Shown here piece by piece: positions 58,701 to 61,700 of a DNA stretch of 64,000 bases (the first letter of the stretch is position 1; every line of letters starts with the position of its first letter). The stretch covers positions 35,254,139 through 35,318,138 of the forward strand of contig CM059563.1 in NCBI GenBank assembly GCA_030386875.1. Direction: 5' to 3'. Below the pieces are notes generated by a model, which was not told the origin of the DNA, made no database searches, and saw only the letters and a list, made by a program, of their open reading frames with translations. This DNA is from Morinoia aosen. Its lineage: Eukaryota; Arthropoda; Malacostraca; Amphipoda; Talitridae. The position numbers and the translations under genes were made by a program.

Positions 58701-61700
58701 GTTCAAGAGTTCGTAGACCTTGAGAAATGAGCATTTGAGAGCCATTGAGAGCGGACACAAGAGGATCCATCAACATTGGCAGGTAGGGAAGAAGTGATGA
58801 CAAACGAACAGGAACCGTCAAACACAACTCGACGAACAAGTCCTTCATGTGTTGCTTGTGAAGGCCGCTCTGTAGGCTGTTCAGCCCTTGCAACAAAGTT
58901 GGAAGTAAAGGCAGAAACTCTTGGTATAGCAAGTCATGGCTTCCTCCACCAATTGACCTGAAAAGAGCGCGTAACAAAAGAAAATAGTTGTAAGGTTCCT
59001 TTGCGCTCATGGCCAGCTCCATTGACTTATTTACTATTTGATGCAGGTGAGGTTTCAACATTTGCTCATTCGGTGTTGCAAAGAGTGAAACGCTACCAAA
59101 CACAAGCTTAAATAACTTCAAATAGAGGCTGGATCTTTCGACTGGTTTGCCCATTTCTTCCATGTGTTTGAGAAGATATTCCACCAGAATAGTGGCAAAT
59201 ACAGGCGAAGGGGTGGGGTTAGCAAGGAACGTGTTGGCCACTCCTTGCAGTGCGTTGTTCAAGTGGATTCGGTCGACTACATAATCGATTGAAGTAGAGA
59301 ATATTTCTTTGAAGGTGGCGGGGTTGAGCAGAGTGAACACGCCAGCAAAATGCTCAAGCACTTCCTTCTCTTCTTTGGACCGTCCTCCCGTCGTCACGCC
59401 CGACGCTCGCTGAGACGAAGACACCGAAGGTCCACTTTGTGTGGTGCCGTGGGTGTTGATTGTATAGATGTCCAACGCCTGCATCGCCCACTTCACAAAC
59501 CTTATGAATATCAACACTTCCTTCGGTTCGAAGATTTTTTCTCCATTTGCTTTATCAGCACAGAAGCGGGAGTTAGTATAACCCCAAGTTATGGTTTTGA
59601 CCCCAGACACCAAAGTTTTGACAAGCGCTTTGCAGTCAGGGACGCTGTAGTTCTGAGTGATGTTGGGAGGCGCACCAAGCTTCTGAATTTGATCCTTGTC
59701 TTTGCCAGTATCAGACTCTGAGGGAACACTAGCGCTGGCCGCAGGAGCACCCGCCAACAATTTTGAGTCCTTGATATCCTCTTGCTTGATGTCTTGAGCC
59801 CCCTCTACGCCGCCGCTGGTGCTCGACCCAGGCGTGCTGTTGGCTGTGGAGGGCACCGAGAACGGCGCAGCGGGAACGTTTGACACCTCCTTTTCACTGT
59901 GCTTCTGCTTCAGGTATGGCACCTGCAACTGCGCTATGGACTTGAACTTGTCCACAAACACCTGCAGCATGCGAATGAGCAAGTCCTTTGGGAGCTGAGG
60001 ATCGTAGGAATCGTCTTGATTGTAGGTTCTTATGCCATCTACCAAGTTCAGCAAGAGCTTGCATGACATCGTTTGGATGCTCGTTGGGAGCGTCTCGTCA
60101 TGGATGTTTTTTGAAAACAAATGGACGGCACGGTTCAGTGCTTGAAGGTTTAGTTTTGTTCTGTAAGAAACACCATTATTTTAACAACATAGAATGAGCA
60201 AATCTCCTAGAATTTAAATGTAAAACCGATACATCGTGGGGGGAAACAACTGTTTGTATACCATGAAATTCTACATTTAATACGCATTTAACTAATCAAA
60301 ACACTACACATCCTTCTTACACTTCAACAAAAGTATGTCATGATAGAATATGCATAAAAAGCGAAAAAGATCACACGCAAGCTGATCGTACCTAAATCTC
60401 CATACTTAGATGCAAATAAATTACACAAAACAATTATTACAATTCAATCCTTTGCAGCAGAGCCATCACTCAGTTCTGCAGTATTCTTCTTCTGTAATTG
60501 GTGCGTGATTCGCAGTTTGGTGTTAATATTACATTGTTCCCCCTCACATACTTCCTTCCACTCCACCAAGCTATAAGAAGCTCTTGGTTGATGCTAAATA
60601 AAAAAGCAAATATTGGCTTTGGGTCAAGAAAAGGACTAGAGCATTCTAGCGTATCGACATAGGTTTTAGTTAGCAATTTATTTAGAAATAATTTAGATAT
60701 AGATAACTTCATAATTTCGCCACAAAGAAAGGGTAAGAGCGCGGAACTCAAATGGGGCATTCGTGGCGTGTGATAGGCAAATTACAACAAGGATAGCCTC
60801 GTAAAAGAAATTTTTAACTAATAGAAGTTGAGAATTTTTGTTGAATTAATATTTTCTTCAACAAAAATTTTATAACTAACACATTTTTCAATTGACACAT
60901 ACTGTATCTCATCATCAGGTAATTACGTAGAATCAAGTTAGACAATGGTACGTCAATTACCATGGAGCATGTGAAAATAACCATTTTGTAGAGTACAAAT
61001 ATTTATTTTACAACAAATAGCACCATTGACACTGACTGTATACTCCTATATACTAGTAAAAACAGTAATTAGTCTAGTAAGAATTATTACAAATACAATG
61101 AAACCGACAAATTGTTTTTCCATGCACTGCATTTTTCTAGAGGCAAGCATGAGTAGTAAAATACCCATGAGTAAGATCCACAAAATCTGAGTTATAGGAA
61201 TAAATTTCGTAATACATTGTACAGATGCATCAGGCACAAAAGAATGTCCCCATTCCGCACAAAGGCAAGTGAGGGGAAAATCCTAAGCTGTTAAAATTTA
61301 AACAAATGAGAACATTTTTTTAAACCCGTGAATGCACGACATTATTTCCAAAAAACTTACACAGTGGGATCATTTTGCCCCTAACTTTTCTATAAAAGAA
61401 AAAATTCACATGAAGGTTAACCAGTTTCAGTTATTAGGGGAAAGCAACAAAGCCATGTTCACGTATTAGGATAAAATGCGCAGTTATTTGAGTTTAAATT
61501 AAGTTGGGATCATTTAGACGCCCCCGTGCATTCAGGGGTCAAAGCAGACCACTGGCGGGGCCAGGCGGGGGTTCACCTGACGTGGTGCACGAGGTCGGCG
61601 AGGGTGGAGTAGGCCAGCGGCCGCAGCGTCTCGTGCGCCGTCCAGCCACTCCCGAACAGCAGCTTCTCATCGAACAGACGGTCGATGTGAGGCACAAACT
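10539..61700 (-). CDS. Nipped-A: TRRAP/Tra1/Nipped-A orthologue, 23 exons, partial at both ends
   Basis: Giant PIKK-family pseudokinase scaffold. In known orthologues it is the nuclear activator-binding subunit of SAGA and TIP60/NuA4 acetyltransferase complexes and has no kinase activity. Spliced exons (listed separately, 23 in total) give about 3,412 residues that follow human TRRAP from about residue 345 to the pseudokinase C-lobe: HEAT solenoid (visible residues 1 to about 2330), FAT domain (about 2330-3100), then FRB-like and PI3K-like domains. Signature stretches include [44 protein letters not shown] and VPFRLTPN. Every intron is GT-AG and phase is kept across all 22 junctions, so the gene looks intact. 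The active-kinase catalytic loop (DRHxxN) and DFG motif are absent where expected in exon 22, as is known for TRRAP. The start codon and first exons lie beyond 64000, and the FATC tail was not found. Introns range from 319 bp to 10 kb. Confidence 0.97.
10742..11110 (-). repeat. SINE-like copy directly upstream of the exon 23 acceptor
   Basis: The TAATC tail ends about 10 nt before the AG used by exon 23, so the intron's last about 40 nt, including CTAAC and CTAAT branch-point-like sequences, derive from the repeat. The neighbouring 11110-12060 stretch holds nothing recognisable. Confidence 0.8.
12438..12676. repeat. Tandem duplication spanning the exon 22 splice donor
   Basis: Two diverged copies with an offset of 122-123 bp. 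The exon-side copy (about 12560-12676) contains the last about 45 exon bases and the real donor AAAG|GTATGC. The intron copy (about 12438-12553) carries the matching exon-like bases and ACTAAAG|GTATGC at about 12509-12511. Shared markers on the plus strand are AAACTGACA, CAGCAG, GCATACCTTT and GAACTTGAAATAGGC. Confidence 0.88.
12634..12892 (-). CDS. Nipped-A: Nipped-A exon 22, pseudokinase catalytic-loop region
   Basis: Visible residues 3262-3348: [40 protein letters not shown] and [15 protein letters not shown], as in [25 protein letters not shown] and NVAYFRFDINDATG. The stretch that would carry DRHxxN and DFG in an active PIKK has neither. Acceptor GGCGTGTAG, donor AAAG|GTATGC at 12633, phase 1. 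The final about 45 nt and donor are duplicated 122 bp downstream. Confidence 0.96.
13845..14075 (-). pseudogene. Decayed LINE RNase H fragment
   Basis: Minus-strand frames give [16 protein letters not shown], then after a frameshift [20 protein letters not shown] and EAKRAAA. These are the second-aspartate and last RNase H motifs of non-LTR retrotransposons (compare WVPGHVGIRGNERAD). It is a different family from the 1786-8660 element. Stops and a frameshift separate the parts. Its right end runs into the three-unit repeat at the exon 21 donor. Confidence 0.75.
14041..14200. repeat. Three-unit repeat beginning at the exon 21 donor
   Basis: Three imperfect units of about 50-60 bp with shared plus-strand markers CT(G)(T/C)AAATA(C/A)GG, T(A/G)(A/G)TGGTG and ACACTGA. 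On the minus strand the first unit begins within GTCAGTGTAGATT, the donor of exon 21. The other two have TTCAGTGT there and so lack the GT. Confidence 0.8.
14200..14415 (-). CDS. Nipped-A: Nipped-A exon 21, pseudokinase
   Basis: Seventy-two codons (visible 3190-3261): [40 protein letters not shown] and SHQ. Matches [25 protein letters not shown] and RYYDRLATVQARGTQASHQ. Phase 0 both ends. Acceptor ATCTGTTACAG, donor CATCAG|GTCAGT at 14199. A three-unit repeat starts inside the donor. Confidence 0.96.
15452..15733 (+). pseudogene. Fossil open frame, 94 codons with three in-frame stops
   Basis: One frame reads [10 protein letters not shown], stop, [36 protein letters not shown], stop, [15 protein letters not shown], stop, [20 protein letters not shown], then a terminal stop. 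The composition and acidic LTNEEL motif resemble C-terminal tails of Tigger/pogo-type transposases, but I cannot confirm this. Only point nonsense changes and no frameshifts. It lies in intron 20-21, opposite in strand to Nipped-A. Confidence 0.5.
16186..16348. repeat. Tandem duplication spanning the exon 20 splice donor
   Basis: Two copies, 106 bp apart. The exon-side copy ends exon 20 with CAGAAG|GTAGCGTCGTG. The intron copy (16186-16243) has GAAGCAGAAG|GTACCGTCGTG at about 16231. Flanks AGTCCGG and AGAGAAGAGA are shared. The second donor is at least as good a match to consensus as the first. Read-through from exon 20 stays open across both copies before a stop. Confidence 0.88.
16339..16554 (-). 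CDS. Nipped-A: Nipped-A exon 20, pseudokinase N-lobe
   Basis: Seventy-two codons (visible 3118-3189): [40 protein letters not shown] and [19 protein letters not shown]. It matches TRRAP YYIKIARFMPRVEIVQKH and RRLYIRGHNGKIYPYLV. Acceptor GGGTGAGCAG, donor CAGAAG|GTAGCG at 16338, phase 0. The exon end and donor are duplicated about 106 bp downstream. Confidence 0.95.
17514..17607 (-). CDS. Nipped-A: Nipped-A exon 19, FRB-like region
   Basis: Visible residues 3086-3117: [20 protein letters not shown] then [11 protein letters not shown], the [25 protein letters not shown] and EIPGEFLMPK segment. Acceptor TTCATTTCAG, donor CCTAAG|GTGCGC at 17513, phase 0. Confidence 0.96.
18012..18324 (-). CDS. 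Nipped-A: Nipped-A exon 18, with poly-Ser/Asn insert
   Basis: Visible residues 2982-3086. After ENLNSSG comes an insert of about 45 residues rich in Ser, Asn and Thr (18170-18300, made of AGC/AAC trinucleotides) that vertebrate TRRAP lacks. Then [39 protein letters not shown] and [16 protein letters not shown] follow, as in TRRAP. Acceptor CACCTCCTCAG, chosen because it continues GI-ENL in phase 1. Donor CCAAA|GTAATG at 18011, phase 2. Confidence 0.93.
19069..19243 (-). CDS. Nipped-A: Nipped-A exon 17, end of FAT domain
   Basis: Visible residues 2924-2982: [40 protein letters not shown] and [13 protein letters not shown]. It equals TRRAP MVWFRENWHEEVLRQLQQGL and onward. Acceptor GGTGTTACAG, donor ATAG|GTGAGG at 19068, phase 1. 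Confidence 0.96.
19805..23273. repeat. 68-bp minisatellite, 51 units, each carrying the exon 16 end and donor
   Basis: Unit landmarks on the plus strand are CTCGAGAGAGAGACGAG, TTTACTGATGGTAGGC, AATTGTTAGGTAC, then (T/A)TTGACCTGGTCGACGATGCC. The first CTCGAG is at 19805 and the one in exon 16 at 23273: 3,468 bp, exactly 51 x 68. On the minus strand each unit reads GGCATCGTCGACCAG|GTCAA, the codons for GIVDQ and donor of exon 16. Compared with the exon, the unit has two extra bases in the GA run. Units differ by rare substitutions only (TTTTGACC/TATTGACC, CCTCGAG/CCCCGAG). The exon-proximal unit is the most diverged. Confidence 0.97.
23258..23418 (-). CDS. Nipped-A: Nipped-A exon 16, FAT domain; source of the 68-bp array
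   Basis: Visible residues 2870-2923. A Gln/Ser/Gly-rich stretch is followed by [20 protein letters not shown] and VSLEGIVDQ, the TRRAP ATAPMWRCSRIMHMQRELHP and SLEGIVDQM region. The acceptor CTGTCGACCAG is short on pyrimidines. The donor GACCAG|GTCAAT at 23257 is weak. The last about 30 nt of the exon plus this donor form part of the 68-bp unit repeated 51 times downstream. Read-through past the donor meets TAA after four codons. The exon is flanked upstream by an AT-rich low-complexity tract. Confidence 0.93.
23455..23640. repeat. AT-rich ATTGATTA-type low-complexity tract
   Basis: Degenerate (ATTAATTG/ATTGATTA) sequence just upstream of the exon 16 acceptor. It contains many TTAAT/CTAAT-like branch-point motifs but no pyrimidine tract. 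Confidence 0.85.
24707..24821 (-). CDS. Nipped-A: Nipped-A exon 15, FAT domain
   Basis: Visible residues 2832-2870: [20 protein letters not shown] then [17 protein letters not shown]. Matches TRRAP NLISQVGRVYPQAVYFPIRT followed by LYLTLKIEQRERYK. Acceptor TTGTTGCAG, donor AGAG|GTACGA at 24706, phase 1. Confidence 0.95.
24890..25045. repeat. 60-bp tandem repeat, about 2.5 units
   Basis: Marked by ATGTCTGGACA and CACCACTACACGCCCTAGCAC at 60-bp spacing (24951 and 25011). It abuts the distal end of the 28-bp array and shares ACGCACGTCACCAC with it, so the two may have a common origin. Confidence 0.8.
25040..25791. repeat. 28-bp minisatellite starting at the exon 14 donor, about 26 units
   Basis: Plus-strand unit CACGTCACCACAGCACGGG then CGACAGACG. 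On the minus strand each unit contains GAC|GTGCGTCTGTC, matching the real donor AAG|GTGCGTCTGTC of exon 14 from the GT onward. A few units are 27 bp (CACCCAGC instead of CACCCCAGC). Because the unit lacks stops in two plus frames, long open frames appear across it. They are not genes. Confidence 0.95.
25792..25975 (-). CDS. Nipped-A: Nipped-A exon 14, FAT domain
   Basis: Visible residues 2770-2831: [16 protein letters not shown], then [20 protein letters not shown] and [14 protein letters not shown]. This is the TRRAP KYLAKVLWLLSF through [15 protein letters not shown] segment. Acceptor TGTTAGCAG, donor GGCAAG|GTGCGT at 25791, phase 0. The donor is the first base of a 28-bp tandem array that fills most of the following intron. 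Read-through reaches TGA after eight codons. Confidence 0.95.
25982..27610. other. Intron 13-14, no gene seen
   Basis: Non-coding. Contains one partial SINE-like copy (26465-26640). A 19-base hairpin CCCGTCATTTTTTGACGGG lies at its left end (27630-27648). Nothing else recognised. Confidence 0.5.
27680..27848 (-). CDS. Nipped-A: Nipped-A exon 13, FAT domain
   Basis: Visible residues 2714-2770: [34 protein letters not shown] and [10 protein letters not shown]. It matches TRRAP EEANKAFSAAVQMHDVLVKA and ITCYLHACR. Acceptor GTGCTGTGCAG. The donor GCACG|GTCATT at 27679 is weak, but it is the only position that keeps phase 2 with exon 14. The open frame runs on past it without homology. Confidence 0.9.
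28420..28516 (-). CDS. Nipped-A: Nipped-A exon 12, FAT domain
   Basis: Visible residues 2682-2714: [20 protein letters not shown] followed by [13 protein letters not shown]. It corresponds to TRRAP GLEVIESTNLKYFTKEMTAE. Acceptor TTTCTTTGCAG, a strong pyrimidine tract. Donor CTCG|GTGAGT at 28419, phase 1. Confidence 0.96.
28521..30306. other. Intron 11-12 with dispersed repeats
   Basis: Contains one copy (29590-29800) of a roughly 200-bp repeat whose other copy (31610-31815) begins at the exon 9 donor (shared AGACGCGAGT, AAAAGTGTCTGGAG and CATCAAACACGCG). At 29820-29880 there is an inverted relative of 27610-27655 (ACGGCCCGTCAAAA, ATGAC). At 30085-30145 the tail CACAGACAGACGGACGGACG followed by TTTATAATCTAGAT resembles 3' ends of arthropod RTE-type LINEs. 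No coding sequence. Confidence 0.55.
30307..30537 (-). CDS. Nipped-A: Nipped-A exon 11, FAT domain
   Basis: Seventy-seven codons (visible 2605-2681): [19 protein letters not shown] and [20 protein letters not shown] then QVKCYLHMA. It matches the highly conserved TRRAP segment [20 protein letters not shown]. Phase 0 both ends. Acceptor TGCGTGCAG, donor CAGGAG|GTACGG at 30306. Confidence 0.96.
31285..31500 (-). CDS. Nipped-A: Nipped-A exon 10, FAT domain
   Basis: Seventy-two codons (visible 2533-2604): [14 protein letters not shown], then [20 protein letters not shown] and [18 protein letters not shown]. Near-identical to the TRRAP run around [16 protein letters not shown]. Phase 0 at both ends. 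Acceptor GCTTGTAG, donor GGCCAG|GTAGGG at 31284. The intron before it is the shortest in the gene (319 bp). Confidence 0.96.
31610..31815. repeat. Dispersed repeat at the start of intron 9-10
   Basis: Begins within 5 nt of the exon 9 donor and occupies most of this short intron. It is the partner of 29590-29800. The two copies share about 150 aligned bases with scattered substitutions and small indels. Confidence 0.75.
31820..32006 (-). CDS. Nipped-A: Nipped-A exon 9, FAT domain
   Basis: Encodes visible residues 2470-2532, including [17 protein letters not shown] and [15 protein letters not shown] followed by LPFLQAAQQ. This matches TRRAP WKVNMYRGYLAICHPEE and LLQAAQQIIELQEA. Acceptor AATTTCCAG, donor CAACAG|GTGCGT at 31819, leaving in phase 0. 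Confidence 0.95.
33449..33607 (-). CDS. Nipped-A: Nipped-A exon 8, FAT domain
   Basis: Encodes visible residues 2417-2470 with [15 protein letters not shown] and [19 protein letters not shown], matching [20 protein letters not shown] and LECAWRVSNWTAMKEAL. Acceptor GTTGTGCTCAG. Donor CCCCAG|GTACTG at 33448. It joins exon 7 and exon 9 in phase 2 on both sides. Confidence 0.94.
34430..35115. repeat. 41-bp minisatellite downstream of the exon 7 donor, about 16 units
   Basis: Unit landmarks are CACACAACAATCAAGG then TCTGCACAGCTAACCCAGG. Its right end (GCTGCACAGCTG, 35109) is about 15 nt from the donor at 35131. On the minus strand units contain TGGCTTAGCTGTGCAG, resembling the exon end TGGCTCAG. 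The array is therefore another repeat rooted at an exon-intron boundary, though the GT itself is not duplicated. Confidence 0.9.
35132..35280 (-). CDS. Nipped-A: Nipped-A exon 7, FAT domain
   Basis: Encodes visible residues 2368-2417: [20 protein letters not shown], then [11 protein letters not shown], equal to the TRRAP YEQHGFFEQAQESYEKA and LWEDHWIRCSKE region. Phase 0 in and phase 2 out. Acceptor TAATTTTCAG and donor CTCAG|GTGATC at 35131. A 41-bp array of about 16 units lies just downstream in the intron. One copy of the SINE-like family ends about 45 nt upstream of the acceptor. Confidence 0.94.
36009..36161 (-). pseudogene. Nipped-A: Identical 153-bp copy of part of Nipped-A exon 5
   Basis: Every base matches 37646-37798 at an offset of 1,637. 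It encodes the [20 protein letters not shown] through REIPPFLS part of exon 5. It lies in intron 6-7, two junctions downstream of its source, in the same orientation. No AG precedes it at the break (TTCTCCGTTCAC|GAACC) and no convincing donor follows, so it is probably not an alternative exon. Identity over 153 bp, in contrast to diverged neighbouring repeats, implies a very recent event or an assembly artefact. Confidence 0.95.
36183..36470. repeat. 57-bp tandem array downstream of the exon 6 donor, about 5 units
   Basis: Unit landmarks AACAATTGAATCTTAT, AGGATACACAGGGTGAACA and TTTAACAACTTAACAAGAGG. GAACAATTGA recurs at 36231, 36288, 36345 and so on, exactly 57 bp apart. It ends about 40 nt from the donor at 36506 and about 20 nt from the exon 5 copy on the other side. 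Confidence 0.92.
36507..36608 (-). CDS. Nipped-A: Nipped-A exon 6, FAT domain
   Basis: A 34-codon exon (visible 2334-2367) reading [20 protein letters not shown], which is the TRRAP FAT-domain motif LAELYSLLQEEDMWAGLWQ. Phase 0 at both ends. Acceptor AATTTGACAG and donor CTC|GTAAGT at 36506. A 57-bp tandem array starts about 40 nt downstream of the donor. Confidence 0.94.
37393..38678 (-). CDS. Nipped-A: Nipped-A exon 5, end of HEAT solenoid, start of FAT
   Basis: Encodes visible residues 1905-2333. Conserved pieces are [38 protein letters not shown] and [14 protein letters not shown]. An acidic and serine-rich insert (about 60 residues, around 37860-37990) corresponds to the variable acidic loop of TRRAP. 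Acceptor ATTTTCCAG at 38679 and donor CAGCAG|GTCAGC at 37392, phase 0. A hAT transposon ends 78 bp upstream of the exon. A 153-bp internal piece (37646-37798) recurs unchanged at 36009-36161. Confidence 0.95.
38757..40673 (-). mobile_element. hAT-like DNA transposon, internally deleted, 1.9 kb
   Basis: Bounded by inverted repeats CAGGGTGCGTACAGGC (38757-38772) and the exact complement GCCTGTACGCACCCTG (40658-40673). Flanking 8-mers CTAATTCA and ATTATTCA match at six of eight positions, compatible with the 8-bp target duplication of hAT elements. It carries a transposase-derived reading frame on the minus strand. It sits in intron 4-5 with its left end 78 bp upstream of exon 5, in gene sense orientation. 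Confidence 0.9.
39009..40226 (-). pseudogene. hAT transposase remnant, one in-frame stop
   Basis: Starts [20 protein letters not shown] and runs open for 259 codons to a TAG at 39447. It then continues in the same frame to 39009, about 405 codons in total. [15 protein letters not shown] near 39450-39500 resembles the hATC dimerisation motif (VERxFS). The C-terminal about 120 residues form a charged coiled coil ([18 protein letters not shown]). The protein is much shorter than a typical hAT transposase (600-700 aa). The N-terminal zinc-finger/BED part appears to have been lost by internal deletion just after the first 25 residues. Catalytic residues could not be placed. Confidence 0.8.
40674..42060. 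other. Intron 4-5, no gene recognised
   Basis: Non-coding, with an inexact duplication of CGACCTTCTAAGAG(G/T)C around 41390 and 41639. Nothing else identified. Confidence 0.4.
42903..43090. repeat. Tandem duplication spanning the exon 4 splice donor
   Basis: Two copies offset by exactly 100 bp. TTACTTGAGATATCAGGTCC occurs at 42951 (intron copy) and 43051 (exon end, donor CTCAA|GTAATT). The flanks CATCAACAAGA and ATCAG(C/T)ACACTA are also shared. The exon-like part in the intron copy is diverged (CAAGCGGCGCCATGTGG against CGATGGGCGTCAAGTGG). Confidence 0.88.
43055..43832 (-). CDS. Nipped-A: Nipped-A exon 4, HEAT region
   Basis: Encodes visible residues 1646-1905. It begins VCIKWEERR, the TRRAP VIKWELQR position, and includes [31 protein letters not shown] and [16 protein letters not shown]. 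It lacks most of the variable linker vertebrates have after the KWELQR motif. Acceptor TTCTGGCAG. The donor TCAA|GTAATT at 43054 is weak but keeps phase 1 with exon 5. The final about 45 exon bases plus the donor are duplicated 100 bp downstream in the intron (42903-42990). Confidence 0.93.
44285..44650 (-). repeat. SINE-like copy in intron 3-4
   Basis: A nearly complete member from the TAATC-type tail (AGATTATATCATGTTAG) to the hairpin end (CCCCCTGAGGGG). To its right, 44650-45650 contains only unremarkable non-coding sequence. Confidence 0.85.
45749..46066 (-). repeat. 3' LTR of the gypsy-like element
   Basis: 318 bp, starting TGTTCCGACCC on the plus strand and ending GGCGCACA. Identical to the other LTR except C versus T in GGCTTCG(C/T)AATTGG. 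Confidence 0.95.
46202..46322. repeat. 51-bp duplication inside the LTR element
   Basis: AAATTGCTTCCGAATTATG through GGCCTTTGCTGTC occurs at about 46204-46252 and again at 46272-46322, apparently identical. Confidence 0.9.
48797..49504 (-). pseudogene. Pol linker remnant between protease and missing reverse transcriptase
   Basis: Open frame of 235 codons. A basic N-terminus is followed by [20 protein letters not shown] and [20 protein letters not shown] with [17 protein letters not shown]. This resembles the barrel-like segment that precedes reverse transcriptase in gypsy elements (pattern xxVxxSLVxVxxxxxPVxxxN, then a turn and VxxGxxI). It ends at a stop without any reverse transcriptase motif, so it is truncated. 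Confidence 0.65.
49615..50122 (-). pseudogene. Retropepsin-like aspartic protease of the LTR element, one stop
   Basis: [19 protein letters not shown] holds the DSG active site. After an in-frame TAA (at about 49676) the same frame continues [19 protein letters not shown], the second hallmark (IIGxDxL) of gypsy-type proteases. Without the stop, spacing of the two motifs is normal for the family. Confidence 0.85.
50278..50951 (-). pseudogene. Gag C-terminal remnant with zinc knuckle
   Basis: An Arg/Gly-rich stretch ([17 protein letters not shown]) is followed, in a neighbouring frame, by [14 protein letters not shown], a CX2CX4HX4C nucleocapsid knuckle. The main gag matrix/capsid portion is missing, and a frameshift near 50490 separates the two parts. 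Confidence 0.8.
51930..52247 (-). repeat. 5' LTR of the gypsy-like element
   Basis: 318 bp, partner of 45749-46066. The plus-strand CTATTTATATGCC near its right end is a plausible promoter TATA region when read on the element's minus strand (GGCATATAAATAG). Confidence 0.95.
53470..53912. repeat. 19-bp minisatellite abutting the exon 3 donor, about 22 units
   Basis: Unit ATTACTATTTCTTGAAAGT with variants CCTGAAAGT and CTTAAAAGT, and several 14-15 bp deletion units. It starts 7 nt after the donor GAG|GTACGATTTTC on the minus strand. Confidence 0.93.
53919..54139 (-). CDS. Nipped-A: Nipped-A exon 3, HEAT region
   Basis: Encodes visible residues 1572-1645: [16 protein letters not shown] followed by [13 protein letters not shown] and ending [10 protein letters not shown]. 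It matches the TRRAP segment [16 protein letters not shown] very closely. Acceptor is CCGCTACAG and donor GAG|GTACGA at 53918, phase 0. The donor is followed within 7 nt by a 19-bp tandem array, so the start of the next intron is entirely repetitive. Confidence 0.95.
55375..55560. repeat. 58-bp tandem array abutting the exon 2 donor, 3 units
   Basis: Units carry CGACCACAACGGAGCAGACA and GAAGCAGAACCAAAA at 58-bp spacing (55441, 55499). The array ends within about 10 nt of the donor at 55568. Confidence 0.92.
55569..60160 (-). CDS. Nipped-A: Nipped-A exon 2, giant 4.6-kb HEAT-repeat exon
   Basis: A single uninterrupted exon of 4,592 bp encoding about 1,530 residues (visible 42-1572), over 40% of the visible protein. 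It contains [76 protein letters not shown] and [20 protein letters not shown], all close to TRRAP HEAT repeats. A low-complexity Ser/Thr/Gly/Ala linker sits at about visible residues 120-165, where vertebrate TRRAP has a proline-rich linker. The donor is GACG|GTGAGT at 55568, phase 1. A 58-bp tandem array begins a few bases beyond it. Confidence 0.97.
60161..61576. other. Intron 1-2, no gene seen
   Basis: AT-rich, non-coding. No members of the main repeat families recognised. Confidence 0.6.
61577..61700 (-). CDS. Nipped-A: Nipped-A exon 1 (first in window), HEAT region
   Basis: Encodes visible residues 1-41, starting [11 protein letters not shown] and ending in [14 protein letters not shown], one of the most conserved TRRAP stretches. 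The acceptor is TTGTGCAG at 61701-61708 on the minus strand and the donor is CAG|GTGAAC at 61576. The exon enters needing two bases of a codon and leaves in phase 2. The upstream exon that supplies the preceding G was not found between 61701 and 64000. Confidence 0.95.

Noticed and set aside
55682-59721. Plus-strand open frames opposite the 4.6-kb exon
   Set aside because: Antisense shadows of Nipped-A exon 2.
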